From SB11 sp943370295 (GTDB lineage Bacteria > Bacteroidota > Bacteroidia > UBA8524), in assembly GCA_943370295.1 (NCBI GenBank), contig CALRQL020000001.1, forward strand, positions 62,001-126,000: a stretch of DNA of 64,000 bases, given 5' to 3'. A program made the translations under genes and the position numbers. Below the pieces are notes generated by a model. That model was not told the DNA's origin, ran no database searches, and was given only the letters and a program-made list of their open reading frames with translations. Below are positions 8,372-17,276 of the stretch, one piece after another. Position 1 is the first letter of the stretch; each line of letters starts with the position of its first letter.

Positions 8372-9670
8372 ATGAGCACTCATAAAATATCTATAATTGG
8401 ACTGGGCTATGTGGGGCTTCCCTTAGCAGTTGAATTTGCTAAAAAATACCCCACAGTTGGATTTGATATCAACCAACACCGTATCAATAAACTGCAAGAA
8501 GGTCATGACCATACCCTCGAGGTAGAAGATGAGTATCTGAAAGCAGTTATTAACGGTACCCATGACGAAAGTATTGCTGGCGCCGGTATTGTGTTTAGTT
8601 CGGACATAAACGACCTTAAAGACAGCAATATCTACATTGTTACCGTGCCCACACCTGTTGATGCTTACAATCATCCTGATTTAACCCCGCTTTACAAAGC
8701 GAGCGAAACAGTTGGTAAGGTTCTAAGCAAGGGCGATATTGTTATATATGAGTCAACCGTATATCCCGGTGTTACTGAAGAAGAGTGTGTGCCGGTTTTA
8801 GAGCGTGTTTCGGGTTTGAAGTACAATGTTGACTTCTTTGCAGGATACTCTCCTGAGCGTATTAATCCAGGGGACAAAGAACGTCCTCTTACCAAGATAT
8901 TAAAAATAACTTCGGGCTCAACACCCGAGGTGGCTAAAACGGTTGATAATCTCTATAATGCCATACTTAAAGCGGGTACCCACATGGCACCCAATATTAA
9001 AGTAGCCGAAGCTGCCAAAGTGATTGAGAACTCGCAACGTGATATAAATATTGCTTTTGTAAACGAGCTTTCGAAAATATTCAATCTGTTGGGTATTGAT
9101 ACAAATGATGTATTAGAAGCAGCAGGTACTAAATGGAACTTTTTGAAATTTAAGCCCGGTTTAGTTGGAGGTCATTGTATTGGTGTTGACCCTTATTACT
9201 TAGCTCAAAAAGCCCAAACTGTTGGTTACCACCCTGAAATAATATTGGCAGGCCGAAGGTTAAACGATGGTATGGGTGCTTATGTAGCCAACGAGGTTGT
9301 GAAACTGATGGTGAAAAAAGACATTAGGGTGAAAGGTGCCAAAATTTTGATTTTGGGTATCACTTTTAAAGAAAACTGCCCGGATGTTCGCAACACCCGT
9401 GTGGTTGACTTGGTGAAAGAATTGAAGGATTTCTCTACGGATGTAAGCATATACGATCCTTGGGCTGAGCCAGCAGAAGTAATGCATGAGTATGGTGTAG
9501 AAACCATGAAAGAGTTAAACACAAACGGACAAACTTATGACGCAGTGGTGTTGGCTGTAGCTCACAAAGAATTTGCAAACCTTAATTTAGATGCTTTACG
9601 CAAAAGCGAAAGTGTAATATTTGATATTAAAGGGGTGCTAGACCGAAATATTGTTGACGGTAGGTTGTAA
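8372..9670 (+). CDS. Nucleotide-sugar 6-dehydrogenase (UDP-HexNAc dehydrogenase, TviB/WbpA type)
   Basis: 432 residues. It oxidises C6 of a UDP-sugar twice with NAD to give a uronic acid. A Rossmann motif GLGYVGLP (10-17) opens the protein, and the catalytic cysteine is C269 in GGHCIGVDPYYLA. The wording around it (LVGGHCIGVDPYYLAQKA, HPEIILAGRRLND) is closer to TviB/WbpA/WecC-type enzymes acting on UDP-N-acetylhexosamines than to UDP-glucose dehydrogenases. The next gene is a sugar 4-epimerase, as in the tviB-tviC pair. A WecB-like 2-epimerase at 48356 could also supply UDP-ManNAc. Exact substrate unresolved. Confidence 0.88.
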   Translation: MSTHKISIIGLGYVGLPLAVEFAKKYPTVGFDINQHRINKLQEGHDHTLEVEDEYLKAVINGTHDESIAGAGIVFSSDINDLKDSNIYIVTVPTPVDAYNHPDLTPLYKASETVGKVLSKGDIVIYESTVYPGVTEEECVPVLERVSGLKYNVDFFAGYSPERINPGDKERPLTKILKITSGSTPEVAKTVDNLYNAILKAGTHMAPNIKVAEAAKVIENSQRDINIAFVNELSKIFNLLGIDTNDVLEAAGTKWNFLKFKPGLVGGHCIGVDPYYLAQKAQTVGYHPEIILAGRRLNDGMGAYVANEVVKLMVKKDIRVKGAKILILGITFKENCPDVRNTRVVDLVKELKDFSTDVSIYDPWAEPAEVMHEYGVETMKELNTNGQTYDAVVLAVAHKEFANLNLDALRKSESVIFDIKGVLDRNIVDGRL

Positions 9671-9687
9671 TCCTGCGATTGAATTAA

Positions 9688-10749
9688 ATGAGAGTATTAG
9701 TTACGGGCTCGGCAGGATTTGTTGGACACCATTTGGTGAAGAAGCTCTCTGCACAAGGACATGAGGTGTGGGGATTGGATTCATTAAATGACTATTATGA
9801 CCCACAACTAAAAATTAACCGTTTAAAAGACCAAGGTTTTGACGTTGCCAACATCCAATATGGTCAGCCGTTGCATAGTCAAACTTGTGGTAGTTTTGTC
9901 CAGTTAAAGCTGGAAGATAAACCCCTGCTCGAACAATTATTTTCAGAGCAAAAATTCGATGTAGTGGTAAATCTTGCCGCACAAGCCGGCGTAAGGTATT
10001 CAATCACCCAACCCCAAGCATATATAGATAGTAACATACAAGGCTTTTTAAACATATTAGAAGCTTGCCGGCACAATAACATCAAACATTTGGTGTTTGC
10101 CTCAAGTTCATCCGTTTACGGACTTAATAAGCAAATACCGTTCAGTACCACTCAAAACGTAGATCACCCCATATCATTATACGCTGCTACTAAAAAGAGC
10201 AATGAACTGATGGCGCATACGTATGCCCATTTATTCAATTTGCCTGTTACGGGTTTGCGCTTCTTTACAGTTTACGGTCCTTGGGGGAGGCCTGATATGG
10301 CCTATTTCATCTTTACCAACAAAATACTAAAAGGCGAACCTATTGATGTGTTTAACAACGGTGATATGAAACGTGATTTCACCTATGTTGACGATATTAC
10401 GGAGAGCATCAGCCGCTTGTTGGATAAACCTCCCGTAGCGCATGTACAAACCGAAGAGGGCAATCTGTCACCCAATGATAGTTCAGCACCTTACCAATTG
10501 TTTAATATTGGTAATAATAGCCCTGTAAACTTAATGGACTTTATTACTGCCATTGAGGAAACCTTGGGCAAAACCGCAGAAAAGGTAATGAAGCCATTGC
10601 AGCCCGGTGATGTACACATTACCTACGCCGATGTACAAAGCCTTATAGACTATACCGGTTTTAAACCCCAAACAACCGTTAAAGAAGGAATGAAAGCCTT
10701 TGTTGATTGGTATTTGGAGTATTACCAAATAAAAAGCGTAAACCATTGA
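9688..10749 (+). CDS. NAD-dependent UDP-sugar 4-epimerase (UDP-glucuronate epimerase-like)
   Basis: 353 residues, extended SDR fold. The NAD-binding motif is TGSAGFVG (6-13). The catalytic set is the Ser cluster near 139-142 with Tyr165 and Lys169 in the YxxxK motif. Features such as NDYYDPQLK, GVRYSITQP and GDMKRDFTYVDDI are characteristic of UDP-glucuronate 4-epimerases. Together with the preceding dehydrogenase it would convert the product to the galacto-configured uronic acid. The last 4 bases overlap the next gene's TTG start. Confidence 0.85.
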   Translation: MRVLVTGSAGFVGHHLVKKLSAQGHEVWGLDSLNDYYDPQLKINRLKDQGFDVANIQYGQPLHSQTCGSFVQLKLEDKPLLEQLFSEQKFDVVVNLAAQAGVRYSITQPQAYIDSNIQGFLNILEACRHNNIKHLVFASSSSVYGLNKQIPFSTTQNVDHPISLYAATKKSNELMAHTYAHLFNLPVTGLRFFTVYGPWGRPDMAYFIFTNKILKGEPIDVFNNGDMKRDFTYVDDITESISRLLDKPPVAHVQTEEGNLSPNDSSAPYQLFNIGNNSPVNLMDFITAIEETLGKTAEKVMKPLQPGDVHITYADVQSLIDYTGFKPQTTVKEGMKAFVDWYLEYYQIKSVNH

Positions 10750-11747
10750 AAGTAGAACTGATAGCCGAAATAGGGCAGGCCCATGAAGGCAGCTTGGGTT
10801 TAGCGCACTCATACATTGATGCGTTGGCAGGTACCGGAGTGCACACAGTAAAATTTCAGGTACACATAGCTGAGGCCGAAAGTAGTGAATTCGAGCCCTT
10901 TCGTGTTAAGTTCAGTTATGAAGACGATACTCGTTACGATTACTGGCAACGTATGGAGTTTACTGCCGACCAATGGGCAGGCTTGAAGCAACACTGCGAA
11001 GACAAAGGGATGGAGTTTGGAGCTTCACCATTTTCACAAGCAGCTGTTGATTTGTTAGAGAAAATAGGCGTTAAAAACTACAAGATTGGCTCAGGCGAAG
11101 TTTCAAACTTTTTAATGCTTGAAAAGATTGCCCAAACAGGAAAGCCCATTCTGCTTTCATCGGGCATGAGCAGCTTCGAAGAACTGGACAAATCCGTAGA
11201 TTTTATAAAAAGCTTCGGTAACGACATTATTCTGTTTCAATGTACTACCCAATATCCCACCAGTGCTGAAAACTCAGGACTTAACGTAATCCCTCAAATA
11301 AAGGAGCGTTACGGACTGAAAGTGGGCCTTTCTGACCACTCAGGAACTATATATCCAAGTTTAGGGGCAGTGGCATTGGGTGCAGAGTTGTTAGAGTTTC
11401 ACGTAGTGTTTGATAAAAAGATGTTCGGTCCCGATGCTTCATCATCACTTACTATTGAACAAGTGAAACAGCTTTCAGAAGGGGTTAATTATATCAGCAC
11501 CTCGTTGGCCAATCCAGTTGATAAAAATAACACTGAAAAATATACCCAGCTAAAGGCCATGTTTGGCAAATCGCTGGCTGTAAATAAAAACCTTCCGGCC
11601 GGACACATACTCACTTTTGATGATTTAGAAAGTAAAAAACCTGCGGGATATGGTATAAGCACCACATTGTACAAAAACGTATTGGGTAAAAGCCTAACTC
11701 GTGATTTGAGCAAATGGGATTTTTTAACCGAAAACGATATTAATTAA
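10746..11747 (+). CDS. Divergent NeuB-family nonulosonic acid synthase
   Basis: 333 residues from a TTG codon that overlaps the previous stop (TTGA); the frame opens upstream at 10707 but those residues lie inside the epimerase gene and do not belong to the family. NeuB enzymes condense a 6-carbon amino sugar with phosphoenolpyruvate. The N-terminal TIM-barrel domain and a C-terminal SAF (antifreeze-like) domain (about 265-333, LAVNKNLPAGHILTFDDL) are both present. The usual EIGxNHNG motif reads EIGQAHEG, and the usual GPDH near the active site reads GPDA. These changes set it apart from the PseI-type enzyme at 26334 and suggest a different substrate. It is followed directly by a NeuC-like gene. 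Confidence 0.82.
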   Translation: MKVELIAEIGQAHEGSLGLAHSYIDALAGTGVHTVKFQVHIAEAESSEFEPFRVKFSYEDDTRYDYWQRMEFTADQWAGLKQHCEDKGMEFGASPFSQAAVDLLEKIGVKNYKIGSGEVSNFLMLEKIAQTGKPILLSSGMSSFEELDKSVDFIKSFGNDIILFQCTTQYPTSAENSGLNVIPQIKERYGLKVGLSDHSGTIYPSLGAVALGAELLEFHVVFDKKMFGPDASSSLTIEQVKQLSEGVNYISTSLANPVDKNNTEKYTQLKAMFGKSLAVNKNLPAGHILTFDDLESKKPAGYGISTTLYKNVLGKSLTRDLSKWDFLTENDIN

Positions 11748-12904
11748 TGAGCAAACGCAAAGTTTGTGTAGTAGTAACAGCAAGGCCAAGCTACAGCCGC
11801 ATTAAAACGGCATTAAAGGCCATACAAAACCACCCCGATTTGGAGTTGCAATTGGTAATTGCGGCTTCAGCATTGCTTGATAGGTATGGCTCTGCAGTAA
11901 ATGTTATTGAAAGGGATGGATTTACAATTGCCGCTAAGGTTTTTAACGTACTTGAGGGTGAAAACCTAACCGCCGCTGCCAAAACCACCGGTATCGGTAT
12001 TTTGGAGCTTTCAACCGTGTTTGATAACCTGTCGCCCGATATTGTGGTAACAGTTGCCGACCGTTTTGAAACTATGGCTACAGCCGTTGCAGCATCGTAC
12101 ATGAACATTCCATTAGCGCACGTTCAGGGTGGTGAGGTTACCGGTAATATTGATGAGAAAGTTAGGCATGCTATCACTAAACTGGCCGATTTGCATTTAG
12201 TGGCATCGCCCAAAGCAAAAGAACGTGTAGTTAAAATGGGCGAAGATGAGAAGAAAGTTTATTTGACTGGATGCCCCTCTATAGACCTTGCAGACGAAAT
12301 TTTACAAAACCCCTCGTTAACCTTCAATCCATTTGATAAATACAAAGGGGCGGGTAGAGAAGTAGATATCAGTAAAGGCTATGTTGTTGTTATGCAACAT
12401 CCGGTAACTACCGAGTACAGCCAATCGCGCATCCATATAGAGCAAACATTGGATGCAGTTGCCGAGCTAAACATACCCGTGTTGTGGTTTTGGCCAAACG
12501 TAGATGCAGGTGCCGATGGCACTTCAAAAGGTATCCGCGTATTCCGAGAACACCGAGATGCCTCAAACTTCCACTTCTTTAAAAACATGGAACCTAATGA
12601 TTTTCTTAGGTTACTTAAAAACTCACAATGCCTGATTGGTAACTCCAGCGTTGGTATTCGCGAGTGTGCATACTTGGGTATTCCGGTTGTAAATATCGGA
12701 GGCCGACAAGCAGGTCGTGAGCGCGGTAAAAATGTAATGGATGTAGATTACGACAAGGAAGCTATTAAAGAAGCTATAAAAGCGCAAATTGCCAACGGTC
12801 ATTATAATCCCGATAAGATTTATGGTGATGGAACCGCAGGCAAACAAATAGCCGATATATTGGCAAAAACACCGCTATCTATTGAGAAAATATTGATGTA
12901 CTAA
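11747..12904 (+). CDS. NeuC/LegG-like hydrolysing UDP-sugar 2-epimerase
   Basis: 385 residues, GT-B-like fold of the UDP-GlcNAc 2-epimerase family. Members of the NeuC branch hydrolyse UDP and invert C2, giving a free ManNAc-type sugar for the NeuB synthase. Family motifs are TARPSYSRIK near the N-terminus, the DRFET...HVQGGEVTGNIDEKVRHAITK block (about 105-145), and GNSSVGIRECAYLGIPVVNIG near 300. The GDR motif of the family reads ADR here. It overlaps the synthase stop by one base and the next start by one base, so the genes are translationally coupled. It could act on UDP-GlcNAc or a modified UDP-sugar. Confidence 0.84.
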   Translation: MSKRKVCVVVTARPSYSRIKTALKAIQNHPDLELQLVIAASALLDRYGSAVNVIERDGFTIAAKVFNVLEGENLTAAAKTTGIGILELSTVFDNLSPDIVVTVADRFETMATAVAASYMNIPLAHVQGGEVTGNIDEKVRHAITKLADLHLVASPKAKERVVKMGEDEKKVYLTGCPSIDLADEILQNPSLTFNPFDKYKGAGREVDISKGYVVVMQHPVTTEYSQSRIHIEQTLDAVAELNIPVLWFWPNVDAGADGTSKGIRVFREHRDASNFHFFKNMEPNDFLRLLKNSQCLIGNSSVGIRECAYLGIPVVNIGGRQAGRERGKNVMDVDYDKEAIKEAIKAQIANGHYNPDKIYGDGTAGKQIADILAKTPLSIEKILMY

Positions 12905-13647
12905 TGCTAAAAGCAGAAATTTTAGGTCTTAAGTATCACCGCGTGTTGGCAAACTCAGTTACTCCTGAGTTTACAGCCTCGCTAAAAGCTGACTATGATT
13001 ATTCGTTCATAGTTAGCTACGACGGTGTTTTTAATGACCCTGACTATAAAGTATTAGAAAAGAACGCCTGTATAATAGACGTTACTCAAACCGAAGAGGA
13101 AGTGATAAATGGTTTCAATGCCACCAGCCGTAACGAGCTAAGGCGCACCTACCGTACTGATGGTTTGGAGTTTCATTTCGGATATACTGATTTTAATAAA
13201 TACTACGATTTTTATAAGGCCAGCGAACATGCCCGGGGATGGTTTCCTGTGCCAGAAAATGAGTTAGACAATTGCCTACTATTTACAGCAACGTTTAATG
13301 GTGAATATATTTCGGGTATGTCTTGCTACACAGGTGCCGACACTATACGTGTAAGTCGTATTTATTCTAACAAAAAGATAAACACCAACCCCGCCATTAG
13401 TGGCACTATATACGGTGCTGCCGCCAAGCGCATAGTGTTTGATATTACCAACTATGCGCGTGAAAACGGCTACAAACAAATTGATTTGGGTGGTGTAGAC
13501 CTTGAAAGCCCGTCAAAGGCAGGTATATCAAACTTTAAATTATCATTAGGGGGAAAAGTAATCCCTGTAAAACTTGGTCGTTACTCAACAGCCGTATTTG
13601 ATGAGAAAGAACCTCAAATACGCGAAATGGGTTACGATATAACCTGA
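12904..13647 (+). CDS. FemAB/GNAT-like acyl or aminoacyl transferase
   Basis: 247 residues. The pattern resembles the FemAB-type GNAT fold: NATSRNELRRTYR near 75-87, and a C-terminal YKQIDLGGVDLESPSKAG...NFKLSLGGKV, which matches the DxGG...FKxxFGG theme of that family. Members transfer amino acids or acyl groups to amino groups of sugars or peptidoglycan precursors. Its place between the NeuC-like and formyltransferase genes suggests that it decorates the sugar made by this module, but the donor is unknown. It starts one base inside the preceding gene's stop. Confidence 0.6.
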   Translation: MLKAEILGLKYHRVLANSVTPEFTASLKADYDYSFIVSYDGVFNDPDYKVLEKNACIIDVTQTEEEVINGFNATSRNELRRTYRTDGLEFHFGYTDFNKYYDFYKASEHARGWFPVPENELDNCLLFTATFNGEYISGMSCYTGADTIRVSRIYSNKKINTNPAISGTIYGAAAKRIVFDITNYARENGYKQIDLGGVDLESPSKAGISNFKLSLGGKVIPVKLGRYSTAVFDEKEPQIREMGYDIT

Positions 13648-13648
13648 T

Positions 13649-14647
13649 ATGGCACAAAAAGCATTAGTATTATTTGGTGCAGCACAAATACCCTTAGGCA
13701 TAGCAACCTGGGCGGTAGAAAACGGATGGGATACCACCATTGCTGCAAATAGTGCCCAAATGGGTAAAAAAATAAAAGGAGTTACTATTAAAGATGCTGC
13801 CGAATCAATAGGGATAAAAACAGTAACTATTGAAAAAGCTGCAGATGTTACCCCACAAGCCTTAAATGCTAATGCAGAAACCGCTTTGTTTATCTCAGCA
13901 GGTTCGCCTTGGATATTTAACGAGGTGATATTGGAGCGTTTTAAACACCGTGTAGTGAACCTTCACGGTACAAGGCTACCAAAGGATAGGGGAGGAACAT
14001 TATTCTCATGGCAAATTCTTACCGGCCAAAAAACAGGCATGTGCTTGTTACACCAAATGACGGCCGGTATAGATGATGGTCCCATACTTACTTACGAAGA
14101 ATTTATTTACCCTGCCCATTGCCGCTTGCCGAAAGATTATGTGGACGTGTATGAACAAAAAAACACGGAGTTCATTATAAACTTTGTAGCGAATTATAAT
14201 GGGCAAATAACTCCGCAAATACAACCCGAATACTTATCTACTTATTGGCCACGTTTGCGTGCCGATGTACACGGTTGGATAAACTGGGATTGGGATTTTG
14301 TGGAAATAGAGAGGCAAATATGTGCTTTTGATGAGCCTTATGGAGGAGCACGTTGCCGTTTTCAAAACAAAATGGTAATTGTACGCAATGCTTGGGGACA
14401 ATCAACCGATGGTTATACTCACCCTTTTCAGCATGGGTTGGTGTACCGCAACAACGGCAAATGGATAAGCGTTGCCGCTAAAGGTGGAGAGTTGCTTATC
14501 TGCTCTATAAAAGATGAAGAGGGTAACGATATTATGCCCTTAATAAAACCCGGAGACAGGTTGTTCACCCACCCTGATGATTTAATGGAAACCAAAAAGC
14601 GGGTAGTGAAGTCAGCAAAAGGATTAGCGGTACAAGGCGAGAAATAA
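13649..14647 (+). CDS. Sugar N-formyltransferase family protein (first of three)
   Basis: 332 residues. The formyltransferase core carries an intact catalytic triad: Asn104 and His106 in NLHGTRLPKDRGG, and Asp142 in AGIDDGPIL. These enzymes move a formyl group from 10-formyl-tetrahydrofolate to an amine. The C-terminal 140 residues (LRADVHGWINWDWDFVEIERQICAFDEPYGGARCRF) match the C-terminal domain found in tRNA and sugar formyltransferases. Context inside a sugar cluster argues for a sugar amine as acceptor, not Met-tRNA. A deacetylase gene follows 38 bp downstream. Confidence 0.82.
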   Translation: MAQKALVLFGAAQIPLGIATWAVENGWDTTIAANSAQMGKKIKGVTIKDAAESIGIKTVTIEKAADVTPQALNANAETALFISAGSPWIFNEVILERFKHRVVNLHGTRLPKDRGGTLFSWQILTGQKTGMCLLHQMTAGIDDGPILTYEEFIYPAHCRLPKDYVDVYEQKNTEFIINFVANYNGQITPQIQPEYLSTYWPRLRADVHGWINWDWDFVEIERQICAFDEPYGGARCRFQNKMVIVRNAWGQSTDGYTHPFQHGLVYRNNGKWISVAAKGGELLICSIKDEEGNDIMPLIKPGDRLFTHPDDLMETKKRVVKSAKGLAVQGEK

Positions 14648-14657
14648 TATTGAAAAG

Positions 14658-14671
14658 TCTCCTTTAGGAGA
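14658..14671 (+). other. Small hairpin before the deacetylase gene
   Basis: TCTCC, loop TTTA, GGAGA in the 38 bp gap. It contains an AGGAGA purine stretch 14 bases before the ATG at 14686. It could hide a ribosome-binding site or be chance; Bacteroidota rarely depend on such sites. Confidence 0.3.
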
Positions 14672-14685
14672 ATTTGAGACGAAAA

Positions 14686-15630
14686 ATGCGATTACTAATA
14701 GTCAACTTTCATTACTTCCGTGAGGAAACCTATGTTTCAGGTATTTATCCTATAAGTAGGGCTGCTTTAAACAGGCAGGTAGATGAATTGGCTAAATATT
14801 ACGAGTTTATATCACAGGAGAGGTTGGCAGAAGCTATTTCAACAAAAAACTATCCTGATAAAAATTTTTGCCTTATAACTATTGACGATGGATTGAAAGA
14901 ACAAATGGCCGCTTTCGAATTTTTGAGAGAAAAAGGCGTTCCTTCAATTTTATACGTCCCCACCGACGCAATACAGAACCGTAAGGTGCTTAACGTACAC
15001 AAATTGCATTATGTGCGTACACAAATGACTGATGGTGATTTGTTTGGCTTGTTGGATGAAAAATACAACGTATCAAATGTAAAGTTTGATATGGCAGCCC
15101 TTGCCAACCAATACCGCTACGATGATGATACGGCCCGCAAAGTGAAGTACTTCTTGAACTTTGTGTTGACAGAAGAGCAAAAAGAAGAAGCAACTAATTT
15201 TTTCTTTAGTCGTTTGGTGAGCAGCGAAGCCGATTTTGCTAACCAATTATATATGAATGAGGCTGACCTTAAAACCCTTGCCGATGCAGGCGTTTTAGGT
15301 TCGCACGGTTGTGCGCACATTCCATTGGCTACAAAACCTTTTGAAGTTGCAAAAACCGATATTCAACAATCGATAAATTATTTAGAAAGTGTTATAGGGA
15401 AACCTATAGTATCGTTTTCATATCCATACGGTGGTAAGGACGCTGTAAATACTCAACTTGCCTCTGCATTTGAGGGAACAAACGTAAAATTTGCCCTTAC
15501 CATGTGGCGTGGGGTGAATACTGCTGAAAACCTAAATAATCCCTTGTTCTTACACCGTGTTGACACCAACGATGCTCCGGGAGGTAAAAACAACTCAACC
15601 GAATACATTTCGCTTGGCGCAAAAGCTTAA
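14686..15630 (+). CDS. Polysaccharide deacetylase (NodB-like)
   Basis: 314 residues from the ATG at 14686; a TTG four codons earlier is also possible. The NodB homology motifs are present: ITIDDG with Asp67-Asp68, and the metal-binding GSHGCAH with His207 and His211, then FSYPYGG. The family removes N-acetyl (or O-acetyl) groups from sugars. Directly after a formyltransferase gene, it may free an amine for formylation. No signal peptide is visible, so it should act in the cytoplasm on a precursor. Its 3' end overlaps the next gene by 17 bp. Confidence 0.8.
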   Translation: MRLLIVNFHYFREETYVSGIYPISRAALNRQVDELAKYYEFISQERLAEAISTKNYPDKNFCLITIDDGLKEQMAAFEFLREKGVPSILYVPTDAIQNRKVLNVHKLHYVRTQMTDGDLFGLLDEKYNVSNVKFDMAALANQYRYDDDTARKVKYFLNFVLTEEQKEEATNFFFSRLVSSEADFANQLYMNEADLKTLADAGVLGSHGCAHIPLATKPFEVAKTDIQQSINYLESVIGKPIVSFSYPYGGKDAVNTQLASAFEGTNVKFALTMWRGVNTAENLNNPLFLHRVDTNDAPGGKNNSTEYISLGAKA

Positions 15631-16573
15631 CATACTGGTAGCAGAAACCCTAAATTTTGGCTCCGAAGCCGTAAAAGGTTTGGAGCAGTTAGGTGATGTT
15701 ACTTTGCGCGATATAGAGAAGGAAAACCTTACCGATGCGCTGGCTGCTTATGATGTGTTTTGGTTTCGTCTCAAATTCAGAATAGAAGAAAAAGATTTTC
15801 CGCCTCAATTCCGTTGCCGCTATATACTTTGTCCTGTTACAGGGCTTGACCATATAGATTTGGCAGCTTGCGAAAAGAGAGAAATACAAGTACTAGCCCT
15901 TCGGGGTGAAACCGAATTTTTAAAAACCGTTCGTGCCACTGCCGAACATACAATAGGGTTAACACTTTCATTGTTGCGTCACGTCCCACAGGCTGTAACA
16001 TCTGTAAACGAGGGCACTTGGAATCGTGATTTGTTTAAAGGCCACGAAATATTCGGGAAAAAAGTAGGGATATTAGGGGTGGGTCGTTTAGGCACTATTA
16101 CAGCAGGGTTCTTCAAAGCTTTTGGTGCCGAAGTATATGGTTACGATGTAAAAGACTTTGATACTTCTATTTGCCATAAAGCTGATTCTATTGATGAACT
16201 GTTTGCAATTTCAGATATAGTTAGCGTTCACGTTGCCTATAACGATAGCACTCACCATTTAGTAAACGCTTCATTGCTGCAAAAAATGAAACCTACAGCA
16301 GTATTAATTAATACAGCAAGAGGTGGCGTAATAAGCAGTGCAGATTTAGTAGCGGCATTGAAAGATAAAACCATAGCCGGTGCGGCATTGGATGTGATAG
16401 AAGACGAATACAATACAGCTGATAACACGCTGGTAGCTTATGCAAAGCAAAACAGCAATTTGATAATCACCCCGCACATTGGCGGTAATACTTACGAATC
16501 GTTCGAGAAAACCGAATTGTTTTTGTTAGAAAAACTTAAAAAGGCACTTCAAGTTGAATCACAACAAGTATAA
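15614..16573 (+). CDS. D-2-hydroxyacid dehydrogenase family protein
   Basis: 319 residues from a TTG at 15614, chosen because it begins just before the first beta strand (LNILVAE); the frame is open back to 15557. The NAD-binding motif is GILGVGRLG (152-160). The Arg-Glu-His catalytic set is kept: Arg236 in NTARGG, a Glu near 263-265 in DVIEDEY, and His288 in TPHIGG. The family reduces 2-keto acids to D-2-hydroxy acids or the reverse. Between the deacetylase and the NeuA-like gene it could act on a keto acid used in or made by this ulosonic acid module, but its substrate is not evident. Confidence 0.82.
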   Translation: MAQKLNILVAETLNFGSEAVKGLEQLGDVTLRDIEKENLTDALAAYDVFWFRLKFRIEEKDFPPQFRCRYILCPVTGLDHIDLAACEKREIQVLALRGETEFLKTVRATAEHTIGLTLSLLRHVPQAVTSVNEGTWNRDLFKGHEIFGKKVGILGVGRLGTITAGFFKAFGAEVYGYDVKDFDTSICHKADSIDELFAISDIVSVHVAYNDSTHHLVNASLLQKMKPTAVLINTARGGVISSADLVAALKDKTIAGAALDVIEDEYNTADNTLVAYAKQNSNLIITPHIGGNTYESFEKTELFLLEKLKKALQVESQQV

Positions 16574-17276
16574 AATATTAGCAATTATCCCCGCACGCGA
16601 AGGCTCTAAAAGGGTATTGCAAAAAAATTTCCGTCCGTTTGCGGGTACTACGCTAACGGATATTACCATTCAACACGGTTTACAGTCGAAACTCATAACC
16701 GATGTTGTGCTGAGTTCTGATAGCGAGGAAGTGCTTGATATTGGCAGAAAGTATGATGGAGTAATCAGCCTGAAAAGACCCGAAGAATTTTCAACCGATA
16801 CCTCACCTGCTATTGAGTTTGTAAGGCATACATTATCCGTATTAGAACCTCAAAAAGGGTACACCTACGATATGGTAGTAATACTGCAGCCCAGTTCACC
16901 GCTACGGTACGTTGAAGATATTGACAATACGATTGAGCTATTGGCCAATAACCCCGATGCTGATTCATCAGTAAGCGTGGTTAAGATTGACCACATGGTA
17001 CACCCTGTGAAATTGAAGGTACTAAAGGGGGAAGAGTTATTACCTTATATCGAAGAAGAAAAAGGTAGGTTTGCTGCCCATGAGTTGCCCGATGTATATG
17101 TGCGTAATTGCGCAGTATATGTAACATGGCGCAGAGATTTAGAAACCCGCCCCGATGTTATAGGCAAGAAAAGTTTGGCATACGTAATGCCTGCTGAAAC
17201 CTCTGCGGATATAAACAGCATGATGGATTTTGAATTTGCTGAGTATTTATACAAAAAAGCTAACAACATTACTTGA
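16554..17276 (+). CDS. NeuA-like CMP-nonulosonic acid cytidylyltransferase
   Basis: 240 residues, TTG start overlapping the previous gene by 20 bp. The nucleotide-binding signature IIPAREGSKR (11-20) replaces the usual PARgGSKG, followed by VILQPSSPLR near 105 and a C-terminal ADINSMMDFEFAE, in place of the DIDtpeDf of NeuA. These enzymes activate sialic-acid-like sugars with CTP. It closes the module that begins with the NeuB-like gene at 10746, and differs from the PseF-type domain at 23217, so two separate CMP-sugars are likely. Confidence 0.85.
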   Translation: MNHNKYKILAIIPAREGSKRVLQKNFRPFAGTTLTDITIQHGLQSKLITDVVLSSDSEEVLDIGRKYDGVISLKRPEEFSTDTSPAIEFVRHTLSVLEPQKGYTYDMVVILQPSSPLRYVEDIDNTIELLANNPDADSSVSVVKIDHMVHPVKLKVLKGEELLPYIEEEKGRFAAHELPDVYVRNCAVYVTWRRDLETRPDVIGKKSLAYVMPAETSADINSMMDFEFAEYLYKKANNIT

